NCBI RefSeq assembly: GCF_945859685.1
Contig: NC_079147.1
Coordinates: forward strand, 71,950,946 to 72,014,945
Reading direction: 5' to 3'
From: Eupeodes corollae
Taxonomy: Eukaryota; Arthropoda; Insecta; Diptera; Syrphidae
DNA length: 64,000 nucleotides
Under the pieces are notes generated by a model, which did not search any database, was not told the origin of the DNA, and saw only the letters and a program-made list of their open reading frames with translations. Shown piece by piece: positions 11,640 to 22,719 of the stretch; positions within the stretch are counted from its first letter, which is position 1, and each line of letters begins with the position of its first letter. Position numbers and translations under genes: made by a program.

Positions 11640-14490
11640 CCAATTTTTTGAAAGCTCTTCTTCGATAGTTATTGGAGCATCAGCCCAGGAATGGAAGTTT
11701 TAATCAAGCCTTAATTAACGTGTATAAGTCTTACTCATAAAATCTAGATAAAAGAGCGATACAAACTTCTTGCATAGTTTCTTGAGCCAAAGCATCTTCT
11801 TCGTATGGGACTGCTTCCAATATTGCTTAAGAGGTTATGAATATCATTATTATGATTAAACACTGTGCGAGCAATTATGAAAGGGGGATAGGACTAGAAA
11901 GGAGAAAGGAGGTTTGAATGACTGCACATTGTAATCGGTGGGAAATATGGGGCCTGTTAAAGGATTTAACATTCGTGTAGTGTAGCTAAAGAAAGAATAC
12001 CTGTACAATACGTCCGAAACCAGGTTCAAGGGTAAACTCATAAGTATTCTTAGAATTTCGGGTATTACTTTTGAATTGTTTTTGAGGGGGGAAATGCAAC
12101 TGGATACTTCACTAAAGCATTGTTCATAAAAATAACGATAAAACAATCATAGACTTTACCTTGCGGTGGTGTACAAGAGTAGAAAATGTTTCGGTAAGAG
12201 AAAAATATCCCTTCATTTTAACAGCTCAGTTTTGAATTCAATCCGAAAGACTGCATTACGTTATTGGGGCACCAACCCAAAATGAAAATTATAGTCGATT
12301 TTTGGCACAATAAAAGTTTTGAACGATCAGAGGTGCATCGTCACTTAGCATTTTTGGTGCTGTTAAATGTGTGCATCAGAAACCAATTGTCGTGGAGTGA
12401 TCACAGAACTGAGAACTGTTCAGTCTCCTCAATGCAAGTACCACCCACAGATAGTGGCATTAGTTCCTCATAAGGCCTTTGCGACATAAGAAAGCAATGA
12501 GTTTTCGAAGCATTAAATTCTATACGGGTTTTTGATCCCTATTGAAGAATGCTGTCGAGATCACAGTACGCTGCCGTTGGCAGTCCACATCCAAAGATCA
12601 AGGAAAGAGCGAAACAATTTGGTGGATTAAAATTAGAATTTTAAGACAAAGAATCATTTATAAGAAAGAGTAACGGCGACAAAACGGAGCCCTGAAGTAC
12701 ACCAGCTATTATTTTGTGTATATTAGATTTGAAAACATACATTACGGAAGATCCTGGAAAAACCCAAGAACATCAAATCGATACCCACCATCTTTTTATC
12801 GATTTCATGGCCGCATATTACAGAGACGAGCCATGTCTAGTTTTAGTATCCCTGTTAACTTCGTTATTTTGTGCAGGATGACCATGGAGAATTCGCGCTG
12901 CTCCACAAAGGTTGCAAACAACTTAATAGAACCTTTCGAAGTCATAAACGGTTTTAGACAAGGTGATGCATTGTCATGCGACTTTTGTTTGCTTTTTTTT
13001 TAAACATCGTACTTGGGAGAATAGTGCAGAGCTCACACGTCAACACTAGAGGCACTATCCTTCAAAAGTCTGTCCAATTACTGGCACATGCTGATGAAAT
13101 TGGATTAATCGGAAGAACTCAGCGTGATGTCAATGGGGTTTTTGTGAGTACTGAGGCAGAGGCGGCGAAAATGGGTTTAACGGTTAATGAGGGCAAAATA
13201 AAGTACATGCTGTCGTAAAGAAAGGACTTACAACGTCAACAAAACGTCCCCATCGACAGACATTTTGGTTCATTTCGAGAGAAACGTTTTTCGTGTCATC
13301 GAGGGGGGTGGAGGAGAAGATGGAACGATAAGCTCTACGGGCTGTACAGCGACGTAGACTTAGCCAGAAGACCGCGAATCAGGTGGTGTGCACAAGTGGA
13401 AAGTGACCTCACTCAACTTGGAGCGAGAAACTGGAGACATCTAGCTAGGGACCGAGCTATATGGAGAATTTTGTTGGGTGAGGCTCTAGTTGACACAGGA
13501 CTGTAGCTTCACCTAAAGTTAGTAGATTTGAAAGGTAATTTCTAACCCAACGAAGATGAGATTCATCAATACCAAATGTACGCATTTTCACATGAAAGAG
13601 CCAGATGCCAAACTCTATCAATGCTTATAAAATATCAAATGCAATAATCCTACTTTTTTCAATAAGATGTAAACATTTGTCCCACTGTTCTGTGAAATAA
13701 ACCATGAGATCACTAGTGGACCCATTGCTACGAAAGCCATACTGCCGGTCATTAAAAAGCTTTCGTTCTTTAAGATATTTCTTCAGGTTAAAATTGACCA
13801 ACATTTCAATGATTTTGGAAAGAAGGGACGTAAGTGCAATTGGACCACAGTAAGAGGGGGAAGAAGATGCATCCTCTTTTAGGGACAGGCTCAATAATCG
13901 GAAAGAGAACTAGAGAAAAGGATAAATAGAAAAGCTTACGCAGTAGTTTTGCCATCGTTGAAGAACACATTTTCAGAACAATGTCGGGGATATTATCATT
14001 GCCGGTGGATTTGTAAATGCAAGATCTTGAAGTACTCTAGCAACTGTACAAGTGCGAAAGAAGATTCGTCCTATAAAATCGTTTACGCTTTCCAGTACAG
14101 GATGAACCACTCATCGGAATCTTCAAATTAACAGCAAAATGTGCTGCAAGCAAATTGACTTTATCAATTGAGCTTAAAAAACGTGTGTCATCGGAAACAA
14201 GTGTCGGAATCAATGATGACTTCTAGTTAAGCAATTTCTTTACAAATGACCACATCTTTACTACCTTTGGGACATTGTAGTATGTAGTTTGCGGTAAGTT
14301 CTGGTCATGCAAATATTACTCGTTACGGATCTTTCTAGCTTGAGATCGTTACAGATCTTTCTAGCTTGTTTGAACCTATTCCGGATTTTCCTCACTAAGT
14401 TTCCGGCTTTGTAGATCCGGAAACTTACATTTTTGATCCTTATTACCTTTTTGCAGCTCGAATCAGACCATGGTTTTTCAGTGGGTTTGA
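11640..14490 (-). mobile_element. Jockey-type LINE relic (minus), split by an RTE insertion
   Basis: Minus-strand pieces in order from 14490 downward: a pre-RT linker ('CKKVIRIKNVSFRIYKAGN', about 14400), the RT start 'SYCGPIALTSLLSKIIEML' and 'LFNDRQYGFRSNGSTSDLM' (frame at 13625-13894), 'SLASGSF' and other thumb pieces to 13534, then after the insertion 'VPQGSVLSP'-like debris (about 12690), 'EETEQFSVLGS' (about 12390), 'IDYNFHFGLVPQ' (about 12280) and the C-terminal 'FFSYTTRMLNPLTGPIFP' (frame 11856-12146). A second short copy of the 'EYNSHIWAGAP'-type segment at about 11650-11700 suggests an extra fragment at the lower end. The same family is at 60410-61110. Confidence 0.72.
12735..13522 (+). 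mobile_element. RTE-type LINE, 5'-truncated insertion inside a jockey LINE
   Basis: Flanked by an 11-bp target duplication 'TAGATTTGAAA' (12724-12734 and 13523-13533), so the insertion is exactly delimited. Frames show RTE reverse transcriptase: 'HQIDTHHLFIDF', 'FEVINGFRQGDALSCDF', 'GLTVNEGKIKYMLS'. The catalytic YADD box reads HADE ('LLAHADEIGLIGR'), an inactivating change of both the Tyr and the last Asp. After an internal deletion near 13361 the C-terminal 'QLGARNWRHLARDRA' and the final 'GEALVDTGL' with its TAG stop remain. The family's TAAG tail is not preserved here. Confidence 0.85.
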
Positions 14491-15620
14491 TAGATTACAC
14501 CCTATTCAGAATATTTAAATATTCAAAAACTTGAAATATCAGTCAAGACTTGCAATTGATACTATTTTGGCACAATTAAAAATATTGGTGCATAATATGT
14601 AAGGCTTGAAATTGAATACTCTTATAAATAATAAGTATTGTCTGTTTAGTTCATCGGGTTGACATGGGTATTGTCAAAATCATTCCGATTAAGATCTACA
14701 AAATATCGAGCCTATTCTCAATTTCTCACTCTTTTTAGGACTGTCGACTGCTAATCAAATTGTTCCATACTTAAAGCTTACAAAATCATTTAAAGGTGGT
14801 AAAAAAAGAATCATTCGTGCATAACAGGCATTATTTTAATAATATCAATAAAATTATAATTGTTTCATAAAATAAATCAGTTTTTTTTTCAGAAGTTTTT
14901 ATTTTATTACAATTTCACATAATAATTTACGATATAAATATTCAATTGTATACATCAATATAAAATAAATTAAAGCCTCCAAAAGCCTAGCTAGACAGAA
15001 AAGCCTTGAATTATAACCATAACAAGTTCGTGGGAACCTGTCGCGTCGGTCGGTCGTGTACATTAGATTTATTTTATCTCAAAAAAGACAATAGACTTCT
15101 AATTCTATTCTTCATTCGTTACTTCGAGCGACATGCGATCTCTATCAAAATCTTTTCATAATTCATTATAAACTTGCCTTAGTTTTTTTTAATTTAAATT
15201 TATTTGGTTTCTTGAATGTGGGGGTGTTAATAATAGGTTTTAAATTTTAACTCTTGACATTTATATGACGAGTGAAATTTAAAACCAAAAACAAAAAACT
15301 TCCAGCTTTAACTGATGAATTTATAAGTTCTCGAGATATTTTTTTTTTCCTTCGCTTACTTTTCAACTCCATTTTCCCATAAAATTTTAATATTTATTGA
15401 TATTTTCTTAGGGCCGGAAAAGTACAAAAATCCATACATACAAAACTGAAATCAAGCAAAAGAGTAAATTTTTGTTACGTTTTGACTTCGAAACTTCTTA
15501 TCCAATTGTCATGCAGTTTTTTTTTTTCTAAATGAAAGATTATATCACGGATATTGTTAGTCAATAATTTATTATCTATAAATATAAAATGCAAATACCA
15601 CTGACTCACTGATCTCACAT
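14491..15620. other. AT-rich stretch without recognised genes
   Basis: No coding or repeat family recognised. Mostly AT tracts with occasional poly-T, and a GC-richer patch around 15030-15060. Confidence 0.5.
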
Positions 15621-15621
15621 T

Positions 15622-16322
15622 TCGATAGGAAAGTTGAATACCAAGTGCAATTCTTGTCGTGCATTTAAATAGCCTAAGGAACCACCAGGTCTCTGCTTTC
15701 CAGGAGGAAACGTTCTATTGGCAGAAATTTCTGATCCACCGGAACTATTAAAAAGTCTTTTGAATCATTATCATCGAAATTCTAAACATTTTCTTGATAT
15801 GATTCGTGTTTACAATTCTGCTGTCTAAATGAAGTCATTCGTTGCCAATGAAATCAGACCTGGAGATTGTACACCTTCATTTAAAATGTAAGGTTAAGTC
15901 TATCGTTTATCTGGATCTCTTTTACCAAACAACCCTGCCGAACCGAAATTTTTGCAAATATATTTCAAGGGTGATTCGGTGAGCGAAGTACAAAAATGAA
16001 CGTCGATAGCCCCAAATACTTACAGAGAATTATTATACGACTTGAAATATTTGTTACATTGTCACAATCCTTACGTGCGAAGCTTCAAGAGTGCTTTTGA
16101 AGCAGAACGGACCGTGCCCCACATACAGAACACAGAAGTCGTTATAATGCACCTCAAGTTAATGATGTAGCCGTATTAATTATTAGGCAAGAATTTAAAA
16201 AAAGGGATATCGTTTTGCGAGCACGAGATAACACTCTAAAACGTGTAAGTGAAATATACCGGTCTTACGATGCACTGCAGTACCCTTTTATATTAAGCCT
16301 TGGTGAAGACGGTTACTATGGT
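15622..16322 (+). pseudogene. Helitron replicase N-terminal region, decayed
   Basis: Frames with frequent shifts reproduce the N-terminal part of Helitron Rep/helicase proteins: a KGDSVSEVQKR-like segment (about 15968), 'HCHNPYVRSFKSAFEAER' (about 16055-16110), 'RRYNAPQVNDVAVLI' (about 16138-16180), and the well-kept 'RDIVLRARDNTLKRVSEIYR' followed by 'SYDALQYPFILSLGEDGYY', which matches the highly conserved family segment 'HRSYDALQYPLxFxxGEDGY'. The next domain is absent because a tandem-core element is inserted at 16323. In active Helitrons this protein nicks and unwinds DNA for rolling-circle transposition. Confidence 0.82.
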
Positions 16323-18290
16323 AAAAAAGAGGCTGGGATGCGACCCACACTGATAACTTCCCATCCCGTCTGTCGATTTGTCTTGCTTAAAAGTTTGTCT
16401 TTATGTACTCGTATCAATTTTTACCAAATTTGCGTACTCTTTTTGTAGATTTTATTTTTTATATGAAAAAACGGACTGTTGGATTTTTATATAAAAATTA
16501 CTGAATATCGAAAACAATATTTTCTGTGAAATAAAATAAGTTTCAAGCCAATATTTTTAAGTTTTGAAAAGCTATTTGAGTCGAAAGTAAATTTTTACGA
16601 AGTTTTAGTATTGTTTTTATTTTAGAGTTTTATTTTTTGTAAAAAAAACTGTCCATTCGATTTTTTTAAAAATTTTACCAACAATATTTCTTATGAGATA
16701 AAATTAATTTAAAGCCAATACTTAAAATTTTTAAAGAGATATTTGAGTCGAAAATCAATTTTTACCAACTTTTATACATTTTTTTTAGGTTTTTATTTTT
16801 TGTAAAAAAACTGTCAATTCGATTTTTTTCAAACTTTAAGTGAATGTTGACAGGAAGATTTTTTGAAAGATAAAAGTAAATTAAAGCCAATATCTCAAAG
16901 TTTTAAAAAGATATTTGAGTCGAAAATCAATTTTTACCAACTTTTATAATTTTTTTTTAGGTTTTTATTTTTTGTAAGAAAACTGTCTATTCGATTTTTT
17001 TCAAACTTTAACTGAATGTTGACAACAAGATTTTTTGAAAGATAAAAGTAAATAAAAGCCAATATCTCAAAGTTTTGAAAAGATATTTGAGTCGAAAATC
17101 AATTTTTACCAACTTTTATAAATTTTTTTTTTAGGTTTTTATTTTATGTAAAAAAACTGTCCATTCGATTTTTTTCAAACTTTAACTGAATGTTGACAAC
17201 AAGATTTTTTGCAGGATTAAAGTAAATAAAAGCCAATATCTCAAAGTTTTGAAAAGATATTTGAGTCGAAAATCAATTTTTACCAACTTTTATAAATTTT
17301 TTGTTAAGGTTTTTATTTTTTGTAAAAAAAACTGTCAATTCGATTTTTTTCAAACTTTAATTGTATGTTGACAACAAGATTTTTTGAAAGATAAAAGTAA
17401 ATTAAAGCCAATATCTCAAAGTTTTGAAAAGATATTTGAGTCGAAAATCAATTTTTACCAACTTTTATAAATTTTTTTTTAGGTTTTTATTTTTTGTAAA
17501 AAAAACTGTCAATTCGATTTTTCTCAAAATTTTTCAGAATGTTGAAAACAATATTTCTTATAAGATAAAATAAAATTGAAGCCTTAATTTCAAGTTTTTG
17601 AAAAGATATTTGAATCGATATTCAATTTTTACGAACTTTGAGTAATGTTTTTTTTTAGATTTTTATTTTTTATAAAAAAACTGTCAATTAGATTTTTCTC
17701 AAAATTTTATCAGATGTCAAAAACATTATTGTTCGTTGCACAAAATTGTTTTAGAGATAAAATCATATTTCAGTCGTAAAATTTTGGAGGTGACAAATTT
17801 TTTTTTTTCAGTTTTATTGATTTAAAAAAAAAACCGTTATATTGATTTTTTTCAAAAAATATACCTGTTTGGTATCACGTTACAATCTATTATATAAAAT
17901 TTAATTCAAGTCTCTAGCGTTTTTGGTTCGTAAGATATTTAGGGTTAACCAAAATTTTCACCTTTTTTTCAAACTGCTATAGTAAAAAAACCACCCACGC
18001 AATTTTCTTGAGAGCCCTTTCTGCATCTTTCTGCCTTATTATCTGTATAACAAAATTTATTTGAAGTCGATATCTCCTCTGGTTCTTGAGCTATGGACGA
18101 CGAAAAAAACGTCGCGAACGTACGGACGTACGGACGTACGGACGTACAAACGTACGTACACACGCACGCACAGACATCTTTCTAAAAATCTTTTATTTCG
18201 ACTCTAGGGACCTTGAAACGTCGAGAAATGTCAAAATTTTCAATTTGACAAATCGGACCCATTACAATAACTTCCTATGGGAAGTTAATA
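16323..18290 (+). repeat. Tandem-core repeat element, copy A (complete-looking)
   Basis: Starts at 'AAAAAGAGGCTGGGATGCG', shared exactly with copy C at 36124, and ends at 'CCTATGGGAAGTTAAT', shared with copies B and C. The core holds seven diverged tandem units marked by 'ATTTGAGTCGAAA' at 16574, 16741, 16913, 17085, 17259, 17434 and 17608 (the last reads ATTTGAATCG), a period of 167-175 bp. Downstream come a unique AT-rich segment, an ACGTACGG microsatellite (about 18116-18170), the block 'GACCTTGAAACGTCGAGAAA', and a terminal hairpin with 7-bp arms (AACTTCC/GGAAGTT, 18270-18287). No protein coding. It is inserted between Helitron pieces. Confidence 0.85.
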
Positions 18291-18890
18291 AAGGTGGGTC
18301 TGAAACGCTGGATCGTACACTTAGAGATTTTAGAGATGATGAACGTCCGATGGGAGGTGTTGTGATACTGTTTGCTGGTAATTTTTGCAAACATTGCCAT
18401 TTGTGCCAAGAGGTACAAAAAGTGATGAAATAAAAGCTTGAAATAAATCGTCGTCGTTTGGGTGGTGATAATAATGCAGCACAATTTTCAAGAACTTTTT
18501 TGAATATAATAGTGAAGTAGTAATAGAACCAACATTTGCAACTAGCCACTGGACAAAACGTATGATTACCCGCAAGTCGCCCAAATTTCAGAGAAAACAA
18601 GCATAAATAATACAATTCTTTCAATGTTTCAGGCACATCAACATACTTATCTTTCTATTGATAATGATATTGATATTCCAATTGAATTTTTGATTTCTTT
18701 GAATACATCAGGACTTCCTCCGCATAAACTGGACTTGAAAATTACGGCTCCAATTATACTTATGAGGAATTTAAATGCACCGAAATAATGCAATGGTACT
18801 AGATTACCGATAGTAATCTATACAGAGGAGCATGATTGAAGCTAAAATTCTTTCTGGCTCAGCATATAAGTTCATTCAACAACAAGAGTT
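18291..18890 (+). pseudogene. Helitron PIF1-like helicase fragments
   Basis: 'RDDERPMGGVVILFAGNF' (18332-18385) matches the helicase segment 'xxPMGGxxVLLxGDFRQxLPV' (motifs II-III) of Helitron PIF1 helicases. 'SGLPPHKLDLKITAPI' and 'ILMRNLNAPK' (about 18708-18786) match the helicase C-terminal region, and 'IEAKILSGSAYK' follows the canonical 'IEATILTG'. The intervening 18440-18640 is unrecognisable. In known Helitrons the helicase lies C-terminal to the Rep domain, yet here it precedes it, so the pieces were rearranged or come from two copies joined together. Confidence 0.78.
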
Positions 18891-18894
18891 CCTC

Positions 18895-20090
18895 AAAAAA
18901 AAATATTTCAGCAATGGATTTTTACTCTTACAATCTTCAAGTCAGAGAAAATTCAAATAATATTTTACTTCGTTTCGGGAAATTATTCAGTCAGCATATT
19001 GGCGATATTTATGCTAAAATTGAATCTGAGCGGTTTCATATTTTAAGAGCAAGTCAAACTAAATACTAGCCGAAAACTACAATATTCTTCACGATGCAAT
19101 TGAAGCTGAGCTAATCGTGCAGAAATGGGAAAGAGTTATTTTATCAGCTTCATTCAACGGTGGCCCTCGTAACCGTAAACAAAATTTTTGGACATAACAC
19201 AATGACTTGCAATCCCCAATCTCTAGAAATTAAATCATCTTTATTTTTAAATCAACAAGCGACAAATCGACATGATATTATTTCACGAGTTTTTAAAAGT
19301 TAAAAAAACTGAGATTTAATAACCAAAGGTAAAATATTTAGTGAAACAAGGTGCTCGTATATGTACACAATTGAGTGGCAAAAAAGAGGCTTGCTTCATG
19401 TTCATCTTTTAGTTTGGCTCCAAGATAAACTACGGACCAACGATATTGATACTTTTATTTTTGCTGAGTTACCTGATCAACAAGAATATCCTATTTTATA
19501 CAATATCGTTCGAAAAATTATGATTTATGGGCCTTCGGTAGAATAAATCCTAAAGCACCATATATGAAAGATGAAAAATGTACTAAGGCATTTCCAAAAA
19601 ACTTTTTGAAAGGCACTTAATCAGGAAATGACAGCTTTCCGAAAAATATCGGCGTCGATCACCGGCCGATGGCGGATAAATGTGCCCACTGAAGATAAAA
19701 GGTGGACTTGTTATTCTTATTGATAATCGTTGAATTGTACCACATAATGCAGTATTATCCCGTATATTCGAGTGCCACATAAACATAGAACTCTGAAGCT
19801 ATCCAATACATTTGCAGTTATATCAATAAATATCCGATCAAGCAACATTTTCAGTTGAATCAAATTCAAAATTTCCAAAATGGCAGATATATTAGTTCAT
19901 CCGATTCTGTTTGGCGCATATTTGGTTTTTCTATCCACGAACGTTTTCCGTCAGTTTTTGAACTAGCTGTACACTTAGAAAATGGTCAGCGTGTTTATTA
20001 CATTGAACAAAATACTCATGATAGAGCTGAAACAGTCGAGACGATTCAGCTAAAACATTATTATGCATTGAAGTCCCTTAATATATAAGA
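18895..20090 (+). pseudogene. Helitron Rep (HUH nuclease) domain, decayed
   Basis: Successive frames follow Helitron Rep in order: 'ISAMDFYSYNLQVRENSN' and 'HIGDIYAKIESERF' (18915-19060), 'SASFNGGPRNRKQNFW' (about 19147-19194), and 'YTIEWQKRGLLHVHLLVWL' (19364-19420), whose HVH is the metal-binding HUH motif and is intact. The catalytic two-tyrosine motif reads 'YICSYINK' (19807-19830): both Tyr remain but the usual Lys between them is Ser. 'NGRYISSSDSVWRIF' and 'ERFPSVFELAVHLENGQRVY' follow (19885-20010). Several stops and shifts make it non-functional. Confidence 0.85.
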
Positions 20091-21029
20091 AAATAGTACG
20101 TTTTTCATCCTCATTTTTTTGTATATTAAATAGTTGCATAACTCGCGGGTGAAGCATGGTAAACCAGATAGTTATTTTATAAAACTAATTATCTTTTAAT
20201 TTCAAAATTATGTTTATTTACTACTTTTTCCTCAAAGGCAAAATAAAACAATATTTAGTTTTGAATTGAAGTCTTTCATAAAACATTTACCCGCATAGTT
20301 AAATAATTAATTCATCCATTTTATCAAAACAAAAAAACTTGAACAAAAAGCTCCATGAATCCTTTTATCCTAAAATCCTATCGTCAAAGGACAAAATTAA
20401 TCATACCCTCCATTAAATCCCATTTTTAATTTTAACATTTTTAGATCTTAATCAACAATTCATATAGTTTCAGGATATTATATGCGGCTTTAATGCTTCA
20501 TACAAATTTGAAAAAAAGAGCAAAACTCTATAAAATTTTAAGCCCAACCGCTAATCTAACCACAATCTATTTCATTATTAAATTGTTTTCAAATAGGAAT
20601 TTATAGAAACAAAATGGTAAAACAGTTTATGGAAGTTCTTTTGAATGTTTCAACATTTCCCGCGGGATCTATCTTTTTTTTTATTTTTATTTTAAATAAC
20701 ACATCATTAATATTTCAAAAAAACACAAATTGCTGCTTTAACACTCTTTTTCATATATCTAATGTTTCAAAACCCTTTTTTTCAAACTTTTTCAATTCAA
20801 AACAACATTGAAACATAGAAACAGGTGCATAAGGGTACCTATATAAACGAGGACGTGCATTTCATATGCCATACCCATCTAACGCACATAACAAACACAA
20901 ACTTATTCAACCGGATGCAGTTTAAATCATTTCTCATCACCGGAGCCATTACCCTTTTCAACAGAATTTACTAAAACAATTTTACCATTCATCCAGGATA
21001 GGAAACAGCGAGAGATGCACTCTGGACTG

Positions 21030-21070
21030 AACTGGGTTGGGTTGAGCTGGGCTGGGCTGGGCTGGTCTGG
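21030..21070. repeat. Pentameric GGGTT/GGGCT repeat
   Basis: GGGTT and GGGCT units in a row, G-rich on the plus strand. Unstable simple sequence. Confidence 0.8.
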
Positions 21071-22182
21071 TGTCGGCTATAGGTATTGGTCTATGTTTGA
21101 AAGGACAAAACCGGAGACTGGTCGGAGAGTTGTCCCTGTCATTAGAGGAGTTGTATATAAATACAAATAGAAACACGGCTGGACTTTATATTTTTAAAAG
21201 AATCGAAACAAAAATACGTACGTCAGATACGTCAAAATATATTTTTATGAAAACTCGGGACCTATAATCAATTTAGAGTCAAAAAAATTCTACATTTCAG
21301 AAATGGTATAAATATAATCCACTTTGACGCATGATCAAAGTAATTGTGTCTTTTTTACGTCAAAAATGTTATACATGCGTCAAAAAGCACATGTCTTGCG
21401 TTGACGTACAAGACTCACACAAATGTCCTTTTTCTATTTTTTATTGTTACTTGCACTTGTACATTAAACAACTTAAGCTTGTTAGTTGATTTCAATCTTG
21501 AACGACCTAGTTTCACTGTTTTATTCAAAAATATGTCAAACATGAGTTTGTGCGTCAAGCTTAACGTTATCTCTGTTTCATTCTCGTTTCATTCCCTCTC
21601 AATCCGAACTTTCTTAATCTCTTAATCCCAAAGTCCCATGCTTTAGAAATTAATCAATTCTAATGTTCGTCTTAGAAGCAGCAGATGTTGTATGACAAAT
21701 TGACGTCCGTTGAAAAGTTGACTTTTCTACCGTGTAGTCACGACGTTGTAGGAAAACTAAAGCCCATTAAATAGATTGCTTTTTATTCCTGATCAAAACA
21801 AATACATCCCTGTGGAAAAATCTCTTTCACTGCTTTGGTGATGTGATATGTCAGAGTAATAGATTGCTTTGCTCGCATTATATCATACGGCGACTCACGT
21901 GGCGGGAGCGGTGTAGAGCGGAATCTAGAGACTCTAGATGCAGTTGATTCTGTGTTTATTTAATATGCAAAACCTTGTCTCGCTCGACCCTCACTCATGT
22001 GGCACCATGGGGTCCACGAGCGGAAGTTATTTATCGCAGATATATGCATGCACTGCACTGCACACCATACAGGATAGAGTCAGCCTCAACCTATGGCTTT
22101 TAATAATAATGTCGACATCCATTATAAAGCTAAATCAAGCCAGATCCAAAAGGAGGAATAGTTTAACATCTGTCTCTATGCT

Positions 22183-22203
22183 ATGATGATGATGATGATG
22201 ATG
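22183..22203. repeat. (ATG)7 microsatellite
   Basis: Seven perfect ATG units after CTATGCT. Confidence 0.9.
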
Positions 22204-22719
22204 CTAGGCTACAACAGCTAGCGCAGCCCTTTCTCACATATTATGTATCATTTGAGAGTGCTGACAGTTTGTGATATCATTTTCATCATCGTACTTATAT
22301 ATTTTTGTATAGCATATATTCTGATAAAGAGAGGGTTTGAGATCAAAGTGCTTGACGCATTGAATTTTGCACTAATTGATACGATTACCCTGATGACGGA
22401 ATATACCCGGAGAAAGAGAGGAGTGCGGGCAATCGTTAAAACCAGAACTCGGAGTGACGCTGACATTTATATTATACTCGTACGGATAGCTCCCTATAGA
22501 CAGTGAATAGATTTTGAAGCATAGATGACAGCTGCATCCACACCCACCGCTAGAGATATGCCATCAAGACCAGCTATATTTTCACCTGTCACACGCTCCA
22601 TATAAAAGAGCGACAACGACGACGACGTGCGGACCCAGAACCGGGGATAGGGAAATTTAGGATATCTCTCGGGAATTTGAGCGCTGAACACAAAAGCATT
22701 TAATAGAGTGACAAACCGT

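Larger units (their letters stand above)
20091..22700. other. Low-repeat intergenic or intronic stretch
   Basis: No gene recognised. Contents: an AT-rich part to 20800, a GGGCT/GGGTT pentamer run (21030-21070), an ATG microsatellite (22183-22203), and GC-richer DNA with GAC repeats near 22613-22625. TATA-like strings at about 20840 and 22603 have no supporting downstream gene. A 120-bp stretch just after the Helitron contains ACTCGCGGGTGAAGC, which could be a remnant Helitron terminus but lacks the CTRR end. Confidence 0.45.

Noticed and set aside
16574..17620. Regular repeats that might suggest a CRISPR array
   Set aside because: Units are about 173 bp, diverged and contiguous without spacers, in a eukaryotic genome; this is a tandem array.
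18086..18433. 115-codon frame with a charged N-terminus
   Set aside because: It runs from the tandem-core microsatellite (repeated RTYVRT-type residues) across the element border into the Helitron helicase relic, so it is a chance fusion.
20120..20160. ACTCGCGGGTGAAGC as a Helitron 3' terminus
   Set aside because: No stable hairpin followed by CTRR could be identified, so the element end is left undefined.
20838..20850. TATATAAACG as a core promoter
   Set aside because: No transcription unit, start motif or coding sequence follows; TATA-like strings are frequent in AT-rich DNA.
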